This document shows positions 53,825 to 62,363 of a DNA stretch of 64,000 nt, in pieces. Location of the stretch: assembly GCA_964495885.1 (NCBI GenBank), contig CAZBWO010000015.1:1-64000 (forward strand), given 5' to 3'. The notes under the pieces are model-generated. The model made no database searches. It saw only the letters and a list, made by a program, of their open reading frames with translations, and was not told the origin of the DNA. The position numbers were made by a program, and so were the translations under genes. How positions within the stretch are numbered: position 1 is the stretch's first letter; the number at the start of each line of letters is the position of its first letter. The stretch comes from PALG01 sp964495885 (GTDB lineage Bacteria; Bacteroidota; Bacteroidia; Flavobacteriales; Flavobacteriaceae).

Positions 53825-54799
53825 TTACATTCCTAATAAATAGGCGAAAATGAGCGGTGCCACAATTGTAGCATCACTTTCTATGATATATTTGGGAGTG
53901 TCTATATCCAACTTCCCCCAAGTAATTTTCTCATTGGGCACAGCACCGGAATAACTTCCATAGCTGGTAGTAGAGTCACTAATCTGGCAGAAATAACTCC
54001 AAAAAGGCGTATCGGTACGTTCTAAATCCTGATACAACATAGGCACCACACAAATAGGAAAATCACCGGCAATGCCTCCACCAATTTGGAAGAAACCAAT
54101 CCCTTTTTTAGAATTTTCTGTATACCAATCGGCTAAAAAGGTCATGTATTCAATACCACTTTTCATGGTAGAAGCTTTCAACTCCCCTTTCAACACATAA
54201 CTCGCAAAAATATTTCCCATGGTACTATCTTCCCATCCGGGCACAACCATAGGCAGATTTTTTTCTGCGGCAGCGTACATCCAAGAATCCTTTAGGTCTA
54301 TTTCGTAGTATTCCTCCAATACCCCACTCAACAGCATTTTGTACATAAATTCATGCGGGAAATACCGTTCGCCATTGGCTTCGGCATCCTTCCAGATTTT
54401 GTAAATATGCTCCTGCAATCTTCGGAAAGCTTCTTCCTCTGGAATACAGGTATCGGTCACCCTATTAAGTCCTTTTTCCAACAAGTCCCATTCCTGTTGA
54501 GGGGTTAAATCACGGTAATTGGGAACCCGTTTATAATGTGAATGCGCCACTAAATTCATGATATCTTCTTCCAGATTAGCACCGGTACAGGAGACAATAT
54601 GCACTTTATCCTGACGGATCATTTCAGCAAATATTTTCCCCAACTCCGCCGTACTCATGGCCCCCGCCAAGGAAACCAACATTTTAGATCCTTGTTGCAG
54701 TTGCGCTTCATAGCCTTTGGCTGCATCAACCAAAGCCGCTGCATTGAAGTGCAGGTAATATTTTTGAATAAATTCTGAAATGGGTCCTTTAGTAGTCAT
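53825..54799 (-). CDS. Deoxyhypusine synthase-like protein, possible homospermidine synthase
   Basis: A 324-residue protein from the ATG at 54799; a longer frame begins in the agmatinase gene and is rejected. NAD-binding strand elements (VHIVSCTGANLEEDIMN, SLAGAMSTAELG) and VPNEKITWGKLDIDT place it in the deoxyhypusine synthase family, with Lys296 in the WGK motif matching the catalytic lysine. Bacteria lack eIF5A, so bacterial members are thought to transfer the aminobutyl group to putrescine, making homospermidine. It overlaps the agmatinase gene by 11 bp and completes an arginine-to-polyamine operon. Confidence 0.88.
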   Translation of the reverse strand: MTTKGPISEFIQKYYLHFNAAALVDAAKGYEAQLQQGSKMLVSLAGAMSTAELGKIFAEMIRQDKVHIVSCTGANLEEDIMNLVAHSHYKRVPNYRDLTPQQEWDLLEKGLNRVTDTCIPEEEAFRRLQEHIYKIWKDAEANGERYFPHEFMYKMLLSGVLEEYYEIDLKDSWMYAAAEKNLPMVVPGWEDSTMGNIFASYVLKGELKASTMKSGIEYMTFLADWYTENSKKGIGFFQIGGGIAGDFPICVVPMLYQDLERTDTPFWSYFCQISDSTTSYGSYSGAVPNEKITWGKLDIDTPKYIIESDATIVAPLIFAYLLGM

Positions 54800-55721
54800 C
54801 TTCTTCGGTATTAAATTTTTGTGTATTTCGTTGAGAGGAATCAAAGCTATCCTCATCTTCGTTATCTGTTGGTTGGGCAAATTTGTAGCTCAACATTTTA
54901 TAATACAATTTTGCTGCTAGGAAATCGGAAGATTTTTCTTCCTCCCTAGGGCACAATTCTACAATATCAAAACCTACCACATTGGTTTCTTCAAAAACAC
55001 GGCGTAGGAATTCCAAGGTTTCGTACCATAACAATCCGCCCGGTTCCGGGGTCCCTGTTGAAGGCATAATGGAAGGATCAAAAGCATCCAAATCAAACGT
55101 GATAAACACATTTTCCCCAAGGGCATCAATCACATTGTCCATCCAATATTCATCATTGGCCATTTCGTGGGCAAACCACACATTGTCTTCATTCATGACA
55201 CGGGTTTCCGCCACATCCATGCTACGGATTCCCACTTGAATCAAGTTGGTTTGCTGATTGGCTTCATAGACCGCACAGGCATGGTTGCAGGTGGAGCCTT
55301 CGTACTCTTTCCGAAGGTCTGCATGGGCATCAATATGCAATACGGTAAGGTCATCAAAACATTCATTGAAGGCCCTAATGGTTCCTATGGAAATACTGTG
55401 TTCACCCCCAAAGATGGTCACAAACTTATTCCGAAGAATATATTCCTTCACCACCTTATGCACTTTATCCACTACGGCTTCAGGAGAACTGTTTTCGGTA
55501 ATGGCATCGGCAAGATATACGCCCTTTTTATAGACTTCGGTTTGGGTTTCGATGTCATACAGCTCCATGTTTTCGGAAGCTTTCAAAAAGGCATCAGGGC
55601 CTTTATCGGCTCCTTTTTGCCATGTGCTGGTTCCATCATAGGGAACAGGGATCAATACAATGTTACTGGTTTCCAACCCCGCATATTTTTGCGGAATGCC
55701 GGCATAGGTTTTAGTTGTCAT
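54789..55721 (-). CDS. speB: Agmatinase
   Basis: A 310-residue ureohydrolase converting agmatine to putrescine and urea. Mn ligands are visible in FGGEHSISIG, LHIDAHADL and TFDLDAFDPSIMPS, with VGFDIVELCP downstream. Arginase is the family alternative, but the upstream arginine decarboxylase gene, which overlaps by 11 bp, makes agmatinase much more likely. Downstream it overlaps the deoxyhypusine-synthase-like gene by 11 bp. Confidence 0.94.
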   Translation of the reverse strand: MTTKTYAGIPQKYAGLETSNIVLIPVPYDGTSTWQKGADKGPDAFLKASENMELYDIETQTEVYKKGVYLADAITENSSPEAVVDKVHKVVKEYILRNKFVTIFGGEHSISIGTIRAFNECFDDLTVLHIDAHADLRKEYEGSTCNHACAVYEANQQTNLIQVGIRSMDVAETRVMNEDNVWFAHEMANDEYWMDNVIDALGENVFITFDLDAFDPSIMPSTGTPEPGGLLWYETLEFLRRVFEETNVVGFDIVELCPREEEKSSDFLAAKLYYKMLSYKFAQPTDNEDEDSFDSSQRNTQKFNTEEDDY

Positions 55722-57108
55722 ATCCTAAAATGTGGAGCATTTGCTCACTGGTTTGTTGTTCTGAAAATAATTGAGTGGTTATTTGACCTTCTGGGTCTTT
55801 TTGAATTAATATATGTTTCGGATTTGGGATAAGGCAGTGTTGTAATCCTCCAAATCCGCCAATGGTTTCTTGATAGGCCCCTGTATTGAAAAAGCCAATG
55901 TACAGTGGTTTTTCTTTTTTGTATTTGGGCAAATAAATGGCGTTTACGTGCTGTTCACTATTGTAATAATCATCACTATCGCAGGTAAGTCCGCCCAACA
56001 ATACCCGCTCATATTCATCTTTCCATCTATTTACGGCCAACATAATAAATCGTCTGTTGATGGCCCATGTATCTGGCAGTGTGGTAATGAAAGAGGAATT
56101 AATCATATTCCATTTCTCACGGTCGTTTTGTTGTTTTTGGTACAATACTTCGTAAATGGCACCACCACTCTCCCCTACTGTAAAACTCCCAAACTCTGTG
56201 AATATGTGGGGCACGGGAACTTCAGCTTCCTGGCAGGCCAAATTAATTTGATTTACGATTTCATCAATCATGTATTCATAATCATATTCAAATGCCAGTG
56301 AATTTTTAATAGGAAATCCTCCCCCAATGTTCAAACTATCCAGGGTGGGGCACACTTTTTTAAGTCGGGTGTAGACCCGTAAACACTTCAACAATTCATT
56401 CCAGTAATAAGCATTATCACGAATACCTGTATTGATGAAAAAGTGTAGCATTTTGAGCTCTGCTTTTTCATGGTTTTTGATTTGCTCTTCGTAGAATGGC
56501 ACAATGTTTTTGTAGCCAATCCCTAAACGCGAGGTATAAAACTCAAACTTCGGTTCTTCTTCCGAAGCAATACGTATCCCTATTTTAAAATCCCGGTCTA
56601 TGGCATCATTTAGCAAATCCAATTCTTCATAGTTATCAATAATTGGAATACAGTTTTCGTGACCCGAATTAATGAGTTTTCCAATATTTTGGATGTACTG
56701 GTCACGTTTGAAACCGTTGCAAATCACAAAAGTATGATTCTGGATTTTTCCTTCCGATTTCAATTTTTCCACAATATTGATATCAAAAGCTGAAGAGGTC
56801 TCTATATGAATATCATTTTTTAGCGCTTCATTCAAGACATGCTTAAAATGCGAGCTTTTGGTACAATAGCTGTAATGATATTTGGCGTTGTACCCATGTC
56901 TTTCGAATGCATTCGCGAACCAAGCTTTGGAACGCTGAATGTTTTCCGAAATTTTTGGTAAATAGGTAAACTTTAATGGGGCACCATAAGTGGCCACCAA
57001 ATCCATAAGATTCACTCCATGAAACTGGAGTTGATCCTCTTCCAAGGTAAATTCTTCCTGTGGAAAGTGATAGGTTTGATCTATGAGATCAATATACTTA
57101 ATGTTCAT
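55711..57108 (-). CDS. Arginine decarboxylase (fold-III PLP enzyme)
   Basis: A 465-residue enzyme of the alanine-racemase/DapDC fold, expected to convert arginine to agmatine. YHYSYCTKSSHF contains the PLP-binding Lys, NIGGGFPIKNS is the phosphate-binding glycine loop and GGLTCDSDDYY is the C-terminal CxSxD-like motif. The family includes diaminopimelate and ornithine decarboxylases; the neighbours (agmatinase and a deoxyhypusine-synthase-like enzyme) support arginine. It is the first gene of the operon and follows a 338-bp non-coding leader. Confidence 0.92.
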   Translation of the reverse strand: MNIKYIDLIDQTYHFPQEEFTLEEDQLQFHGVNLMDLVATYGAPLKFTYLPKISENIQRSKAWFANAFERHGYNAKYHYSYCTKSSHFKHVLNEALKNDIHIETSSAFDINIVEKLKSEGKIQNHTFVICNGFKRDQYIQNIGKLINSGHENCIPIIDNYEELDLLNDAIDRDFKIGIRIASEEEPKFEFYTSRLGIGYKNIVPFYEEQIKNHEKAELKMLHFFINTGIRDNAYYWNELLKCLRVYTRLKKVCPTLDSLNIGGGFPIKNSLAFEYDYEYMIDEIVNQINLACQEAEVPVPHIFTEFGSFTVGESGGAIYEVLYQKQQNDREKWNMINSSFITTLPDTWAINRRFIMLAVNRWKDEYERVLLGGLTCDSDDYYNSEQHVNAIYLPKYKKEKPLYIGFFNTGAYQETIGGFGGLQHCLIPNPKHILIQKDPEGQITTQLFSEQQTSEQMLHILGYDN

Positions 57109-57446
57109 GCTTGTTTTTTAGTTGAAACTTCTAAAATAAAGAGGTGTAAACAGAATATTTTTCGCAGAGAAAAGATAAAGGAAATTTATCAAATAATAAA
57201 AGGTAAAAGCGCCCAAACTTCGCGACGCAAAAATTGAGTAACCCCAAGGTTAAGGGAATCGGAAGCTAGCTTTAAATTTCGGTTACTTGCCTGGCAAGCT
57301 GTTTCTGAATATGACTTCCTAATCTTCAAAAACCCGAACGTAAAAACGCGTTTCAATGGTTCAGCTAAAAGTGGCGCAAATGTACACCAAAAATTGATTT
57401 GGAAAAGATTTTTATGATTTTTTTAAAATGAGGGATTTCTAATGCG
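57109..57446 (-). other. 338-bp non-coding leader upstream of arginine decarboxylase
   Basis: No convincing ORF lies here. On the minus strand TACATTTG (57384-57377) matches the -7 consensus, which would give a leader of about 260 nt. Inside it are the 7-bp helix 57237-57243 with 57281-57287, the hairpin CTTGCCTGGCAAG at 57286-57298 that competes with that helix, and the palindrome AAGCTAGCTT at 57263-57272. These suggest a structured regulatory RNA but I recognise no known family. No terminator for the upstream pseudouridine synthase gene was found. Confidence 0.45.
57377..57384 (-). promoter_or_regulatory. Promoter -7 word for the polyamine operon
   Basis: TACATTTG on the minus strand fits TAnnTTTG and lies 269 bp before the arginine decarboxylase start, in a gap without ORFs. 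No matching -33 TTG was identified, so the call is tentative. Confidence 0.4.
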
Positions 57447-58310
57447 CTATAGCATAGAAAACAACTGCACTTCCTGCTCTGTCAATAAGCGCCAACGGCC
57501 CCTGGGAAGGTCTTTTTTGGTAAGATGGGCCAGGGTAACACAATCTACTTTCACCACTTGATAGCCTAGGTGTTCAAAAATGTCTCGAATGATACTATTC
57601 CCCATATTCTTGATCTTTAGCCCCAACTCTTTTTTAGAGCGGTTATCCACAAAGCTAATCTCCTCTACCGTTACTTCCTTCCCTTCAATGGTTAAGCCTG
57701 CTTTAATCTTTTCAAAATGTTCTCCCTTAAAGTTCTTGTCTAATTCAATATGGAACAAACGGGGCATTCCTTTTTTGTGCAATTTATTCATTAACACATC
57801 ATCATTGGTAAAAAGCAACAATCCGGTAGCGTTTCTTCCCAAACGCCCTACGGGTTTGACCTTTTGGGTAGGCGCCTTAGCGATAAGGTCCATGACGGTA
57901 ATTCCTTTGGTTTCACTGGTGGTGGTAGCCACACTCTTGGGTTTATTTAAAAGTATGTAGGTGTTGGGTTCTGGATTGATACGTCTTCCATCAAAGCGCA
58001 CATCATCATGCAATTGCACTTTATGGCCCATTTCATTCACGATTTTGCCGTTCACGGTCACCAAGCCCATGGCAATGTAGTTATCTGCCTCCCTTCGGGA
58101 ACAGATCCCACTGTTGGAAATGTATTTATTAAGTCGAATCCCTTCCTTATCGGAAACTGCTTTTGTTACCTTCTTTTTAGGGGAAGGGGTGTGATCTACT
58201 TTCTTTCTAATTGGAGCATTTCCCCTGGCATGACTTCCCTTTTTTCCACCGCTTTGTGCCCTTCCGGAAGTACTCCCTTTCTTATCCTTATTGAATTTAT
58301 TCCTGCTCAT
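57447..58310 (-). CDS. RsuA/RluB-family pseudouridine synthase-like protein with altered active site
   Basis: A 287-residue protein from the ATG at 58310. Residues 1-60 are basic and low complexity (KKGSTSGRAQSGGKKGSHARG), probably an RNA-binding tail. An S4 domain follows (IRLNKYISNSGICSRREADNY) and then the catalytic fold. The motif normally reading GRLD-x-x-T-x-GLL is GRLGRNATGLL here: Gly158 stands where the catalytic Asp is expected. If real, the protein may bind rRNA without making pseudouridine, or use another residue. The frame is otherwise intact. It lies upstream of the polyamine leader and downstream of the UbiA gene. Confidence 0.85.
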   Translation of the reverse strand: MSRNKFNKDKKGSTSGRAQSGGKKGSHARGNAPIRKKVDHTPSPKKKVTKAVSDKEGIRLNKYISNSGICSRREADNYIAMGLVTVNGKIVNEMGHKVQLHDDVRFDGRRINPEPNTYILLNKPKSVATTTSETKGITVMDLIAKAPTQKVKPVGRLGRNATGLLLFTNDDVLMNKLHKKGMPRLFHIELDKNFKGEHFEKIKAGLTIEGKEVTVEEISFVDNRSKKELGLKIKNMGNSIIRDIFEHLGYQVVKVDCVTLAHLTKKDLPRGRWRLLTEQEVQLFSML

Positions 58311-58384
58311 AAATAATTGACATACAAATTGAATGGGCAAAGATAGTGCAATTCCCTGCCGAAACTGTTAAGAATATACGAATT

Positions 58385-59293
58385 CTATAGAAACCGGCGC
58401 AATACAGACCCTATGTCTAATAAGACAATACTGAAAACCCCTATCACAATTCCCAAGCGAAGAATATTATGCAGCAACACATAGTGAAGTTTCTTTGCAG
58501 AAATCCACAGGAATAGCACAAAGACCACCAAAGCAATGACTGTGGCCAAAAAATAATACCGCATATAACCAATCTCAAAATAGGTAAGTAAGAAATAGAT
58601 TGGCACCAGGGTTAAGAAAGCCAAAAGGGTAAGCATCACCTTTGAAAACTTTTCCCCGTAAACCACAGGAATAGTATGGTAATCCTGCGCCAGATCGCCC
58701 TTTATATTTTCAAGGTCTTTTACCAATTCCCTCATGGAAATCAGTAAAAAGAGAAAGGTTGCATGCACAAAAATCACTAAATCAAAATTGCGGTAATAGA
58801 TGAACACCGCAAAGAAAGGAATGACCGCTAAAATAGCAGCCGTGATGTTTCCCACAAAAGGATATTTTTTCAGTTTATGGGAGTAAAACCACAATACAAA
58901 AATATAGATGGAAAAAAACAGCACCGCTTTAAAAGAAACATAGCTGGCCAAGACTACCGAGAGAAAATTCAATATGAAATAGGCAGAGAGTTTAGTGCGC
59001 TGACTTACCAACCGGTCCAGCATGGTTTTTCGGGGTCTATTGATTAAATCCTTTTCGCGGTCATAAAAATTATTGATGATATACCCCCCTGCAATCGCTG
59101 CAGCAGAAGCAAGGACCAACATAAAAAGATTGAGGTCCAGCACTACTTTCCGAATGGGCAGATGCGGAGCCAAAATGTAAATAGAGGTAAGATACTGTGC
59201 AATGATGATGATAAGGATATTGTATCCCCTTACCACAGAAAACAAGCTAAACAGTTTCCATATAAAATGTTTTTGTTTTCTGCTCAGCATCAT
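58385..59293 (-). CDS. UbiA-family prenyltransferase
   Basis: A 302-residue membrane protein with about eight or nine helices. The two acidic loops of UbiA enzymes appear as NNFYDREKDLINRP and ELVKDLENIKGDLAQDYHTI. Bacteroidota homologues are often named geranylgeranylglycerol-phosphate geranylgeranyltransferase, but the prenyl acceptor here is unknown. The gene lies between mevalonate kinase (33 bp upstream) and the pseudouridine synthase, consistent with isoprenoid use. ATG codons at 59293 and 59290 are both possible starts. Confidence 0.88.
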   Translation of the reverse strand: MMLSRKQKHFIWKLFSLFSVVRGYNILIIIIAQYLTSIYILAPHLPIRKVVLDLNLFMLVLASAAAIAGGYIINNFYDREKDLINRPRKTMLDRLVSQRTKLSAYFILNFLSVVLASYVSFKAVLFFSIYIFVLWFYSHKLKKYPFVGNITAAILAVIPFFAVFIYYRNFDLVIFVHATFLFLLISMRELVKDLENIKGDLAQDYHTIPVVYGEKFSKVMLTLLAFLTLVPIYFLLTYFEIGYMRYYFLATVIALVVFVLFLWISAKKLHYVLLHNILRLGIVIGVFSIVLLDIGSVLRRFL

Positions 59294-59326
59294 GGAGCGC
59301 TACATTTTTGGGTTGTATACGAAGGT

Positions 59327-60274
59327 CTAGAAGTTATAGACCACTTCCAGCTTATGACCTTTCAAAGCTTTTTGTGCTTCTTCGAAATCTTGGGTAAAGC
59401 CCAACATATAACCGCCACCACCAGATCCGCAGAGTTTCAGGTAATACGCGTTGGTTTCAATCCCTTTTTTCCAAAGCGTATGAAACTCCTTCGGAATCAT
59501 GGGCTTGAAATTGTCCAACACCACTTTGGAAAGATGCTTGATGTTTCCAAAAAGCGACTTTACATCTCCTTTTAGGAAGTCTTCCACACAGGCATCAGTG
59601 TGCTTTACAAATTGGTTTTTCACAATATTCCGAAACCCTTCCTGCTTCATCTTCTCCATGAAAATATGGACCATAGGCGCCGTTTCCCCAGTAATTCCGC
59701 TATCCAATAAAAACACTGCTCCTTTTCCTTCTCCCGTTTGGGAAGGAATACCTGCAGGTTCAATATTGTCTTTGGAATTGATCAAGATAGGAAGGCTTAG
59801 GTAACTATTTAAAGGGTCCAAACCAGAGGATTTTCCATGGAAAAAAGATTCCATCTCCCCGAAGATCGCTTTCAGTGTTAATAATTTATCACGGGTTAGG
59901 TTTTCCAGAACCGTGATCTTATCAGTAGCATATTTATCATAAATAGCGGCTACCAATGCCCCACTACTACCAACGCCATAGCCTTGCGGAATACTGGAAT
60001 CAAAATACAAGCCTTTGGCAATGTCTTCATTCAATCGTTCCAAATCGAAGGTCACCAATTTTGGATTCTTTGCGTGTAATTTCTGTAGGTATTCAGAAAA
60101 TCGCTTTAAAGTTGCATTGGATTTGTGGGTATGTACTGTATGATGCTCATCAATCTTAAGGGCACCATTGTAAAAATTGTAAGGGATGGAAAGCCCTTTG
60201 GAATCCTTAATGATTCCATACTCTCCAAAGAGTAGGATTTTTGAGTAGAAAAGGGGTCCGTGCATAGGGTACAC
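59327..60274 (-). CDS. Mevalonate kinase (GHMP family)
   Basis: A 315-residue ATP-dependent kinase of the isoprenoid pathway. FYSKILLFGEYGIIKDSKGL is the N-terminal GHMP segment, GYGVGSSGALVAAI the ATP-binding loop (GLGSSAA-like) and LCGSGGGGYMLGF the third motif. It phosphorylates mevalonate to mevalonate-5-phosphate. Diphosphomevalonate decarboxylase is encoded at 62364-63443 in the same direction. ATG codons at 60274 and 60265 are alternatives; related proteins often begin near the second. Confidence 0.9.
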   Translation of the reverse strand: MYPMHGPLFYSKILLFGEYGIIKDSKGLSIPYNFYNGALKIDEHHTVHTHKSNATLKRFSEYLQKLHAKNPKLVTFDLERLNEDIAKGLYFDSSIPQGYGVGSSGALVAAIYDKYATDKITVLENLTRDKLLTLKAIFGEMESFFHGKSSGLDPLNSYLSLPILINSKDNIEPAGIPSQTGEGKGAVFLLDSGITGETAPMVHIFMEKMKQEGFRNIVKNQFVKHTDACVEDFLKGDVKSLFGNIKHLSKVVLDNFKPMIPKEFHTLWKKGIETNAYYLKLCGSGGGGYMLGFTQDFEEAQKALKGHKLEVVYNF

Positions 60275-60464
60275 AATTTACGGGTAAATATAAAACAAAA
60301 ATAAGGCTTCCAGGAATTTAGAAGTATAAATATTTATTAAAACACGCTATTTTCAGCCTTCTATCTTTCAGACTTTTATGAATTTAAGGGTGGAAGAGAG
60401 TGCTTTTCCAGAAAAGTATTTTATATCTTTAGGAATCATAAAGATTTAAAACAACCACACTTAT

Positions 60465-62363
60465 ATGCATTGCTTTGTGGTTAAAACCAGTATCATTATG
60501 GCGGGGAGACTTTTATTAGCACTACTCTTATTTTTGGGCGTACAGCAACAATGTAAGTCCCAAGATTTCACTTGGACAGGTAATGGAGATGGAACGCTGT
60601 GGTCAGACCCTTCAAATTGGGATACTGGTTCCGTACCTTTAACAAACGGAAATGCAACTGGAAATATCCATATACCAAGTCCATATGAAGTTGTTATTGA
60701 CAATCAGGTCTACTTTGAAAGCGGGACGATTTCAGGTGACGGTAAAATCCTCAATATTGGCAACTTTCATTTTATCAATGCCAGTGAAAGCAATAATACT
60801 AAAATCATTTCGGGAATAGATTTTGACAATAATGGCACTGTCTACACCTACAAAGCAAATGGAATTTCCAATAATGATCCAGTGGTATTAAATGATGGTT
60901 TCCATATGACTTCTAATGGCTTTATGTACATTGAAAATGTTGGCTTTACCACTACTTCCCCTTCCAATCCTGGGTATATTGAATTTAATGGTGATTTCTC
61001 AAAATCTGGATTTGATAATACCATAATTGACGCTGAAATAAAGTTACTTGGTTCTGATTTTGAAGTAACTGAAGGCACGCTAATCATAGAGTCCAAATAT
61101 GGTAACATTATTATAGCTCCCATCTTTATTGTTGCTCCAAATTGTAGCTTGATTTTAAGTGGAAATAATGCATTCAACTCAATTGCTAGCAGTATCTCGG
61201 GGAATATTGAGGGGTACTTTGAAATAAAAAGCAATCAAGGGCTTAACCCATCCATTACAACCTCGCAAATTTGGGAAATGAATGGAATAATAACTTTTGG
61301 GAATGTCTCCTTCGGTGGAGGAGGAACGCTTGCGAACAGATCACATATTGAAGTAAAAGAAAATGCTACCGTAGAATTTCAATTTGGAAGACTTTCAAAT
61401 CAAAGGCACTTGGAATTGAAAAATAATTCATCCATTCTTCTCGACAATACTGCCGACTTATTTAATACTCAAGACGCAGAAATAATAATAAATAACAATA
61501 CCATTATGGGTACCAACCAGCAGCGTTTCGAAAATTTTGGACTTATCTCACTGAATGAAAATTCAACAAACCAACTTGAAAACATCCACTTTATAAACAC
61601 AGGAGAAATAAATTTAGAAAATGGTGATTTTATATTGGATGATGACTCCATTTTTGAAAACCAGGTTATTCCTGATATTATTCCAATAATAGGAGAAGTT
61701 AGAGGATATGGAAATTTCGTATTCCCGAATTTTCAAACATCACAAGTAGTCAATAATGCTACTTTTTCTCCAAGTCCAGATATTTCAACCCTCAATACCC
61801 GAAATTTCAGTCAGTCTGAACTTGGTTTCCTTAAAATTGATATCAATTCCCTTACTGAATATGACATTATTTACAACCAAGGATTAGCTAATTTTGAAGG
61901 AGGCCTTGAGATTCAACTTAATTATGCTCCTACAATTGGTGATGAATTTGAAGTTTTTCAATCCAACACCCTTTTATCAAATTGTAACCCTGCATCTTCA
62001 GTAACCACCACCTATAATTCTTTAGAGTATATATTTGATGTCATTTGCATGTCAGACACAGTTATTCTCAAACTGGTTACTATTCTCAATATAAAAGAAC
62101 TAAACAATCCGTTTGTAGATTTTCACATGATTCCCAATCCAGCAAAAGAAAATATCACTTTTACAATTTCAGGAACTAAAGCAACACAATATCCAGACTT
62201 AAAAATTGAAATCCACTCCATTCTTGGCCAGAAAATCATAGAAATTCCTATATCAGAAAACACTACTAAACTAAATGTTTCAGATTATCAAAGCGGAGTC
62301 TACCTAATAAATCTAGTTTCAGAAAACGAGACCTTGAGCAGCAAAAAATTGAGTATAGAATAA
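60465..62363 (+). CDS. T9SS-exported surface protein with type A sorting domain
   Basis: A protein of 632 residues (621 if the ATG at 60498 is used). A signal peptide (LLLALLLFLGVQQQ) is followed by TWTGNGDGTLWSDPSNWDTG, as in secreted beta-helix or adhesin-like proteins, then a low-complexity, Asn-rich beta-strand region. The last 75 residues (FHMIPNPAKENITF, LKIEIHSILGQKI, SGVYLINL, KKLSIE) are a type A C-terminal sorting domain for the type IX secretion system. It lies on the opposite strand between two mevalonate-pathway genes and is AT-rich. The activity is unknown. Confidence 0.88.
   Translation: MHCFVVKTSIIMAGRLLLALLLFLGVQQQCKSQDFTWTGNGDGTLWSDPSNWDTGSVPLTNGNATGNIHIPSPYEVVIDNQVYFESGTISGDGKILNIGNFHFINASESNNTKIISGIDFDNNGTVYTYKANGISNNDPVVLNDGFHMTSNGFMYIENVGFTTTSPSNPGYIEFNGDFSKSGFDNTIIDAEIKLLGSDFEVTEGTLIIESKYGNIIIAPIFIVAPNCSLILSGNNAFNSIASSISGNIEGYFEIKSNQGLNPSITTSQIWEMNGIITFGNVSFGGGGTLANRSHIEVKENATVEFQFGRLSNQRHLELKNNSSILLDNTADLFNTQDAEIIINNNTIMGTNQQRFENFGLISLNENSTNQLENIHFINTGEINLENGDFILDDDSIFENQVIPDIIPIIGEVRGYGNFVFPNFQTSQVVNNATFSPSPDISTLNTRNFSQSELGFLKIDINSLTEYDIIYNQGLANFEGGLEIQLNYAPTIGDEFEVFQSNTLLSNCNPASSVTTTYNSLEYIFDVICMSDTVILKLVTILNIKELNNPFVDFHMIPNPAKENITFTISGTKATQYPDLKIEIHSILGQKIIEIPISENTTKLNVSDYQSGVYLINLVSENETLSSKKLSIE

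Noticed and set aside
55167..55832. A 221-residue plus-strand frame opposite agmatinase
   Set aside because: It is a shadow of the conserved agmatinase coding strand and overlaps two essential-type genes.
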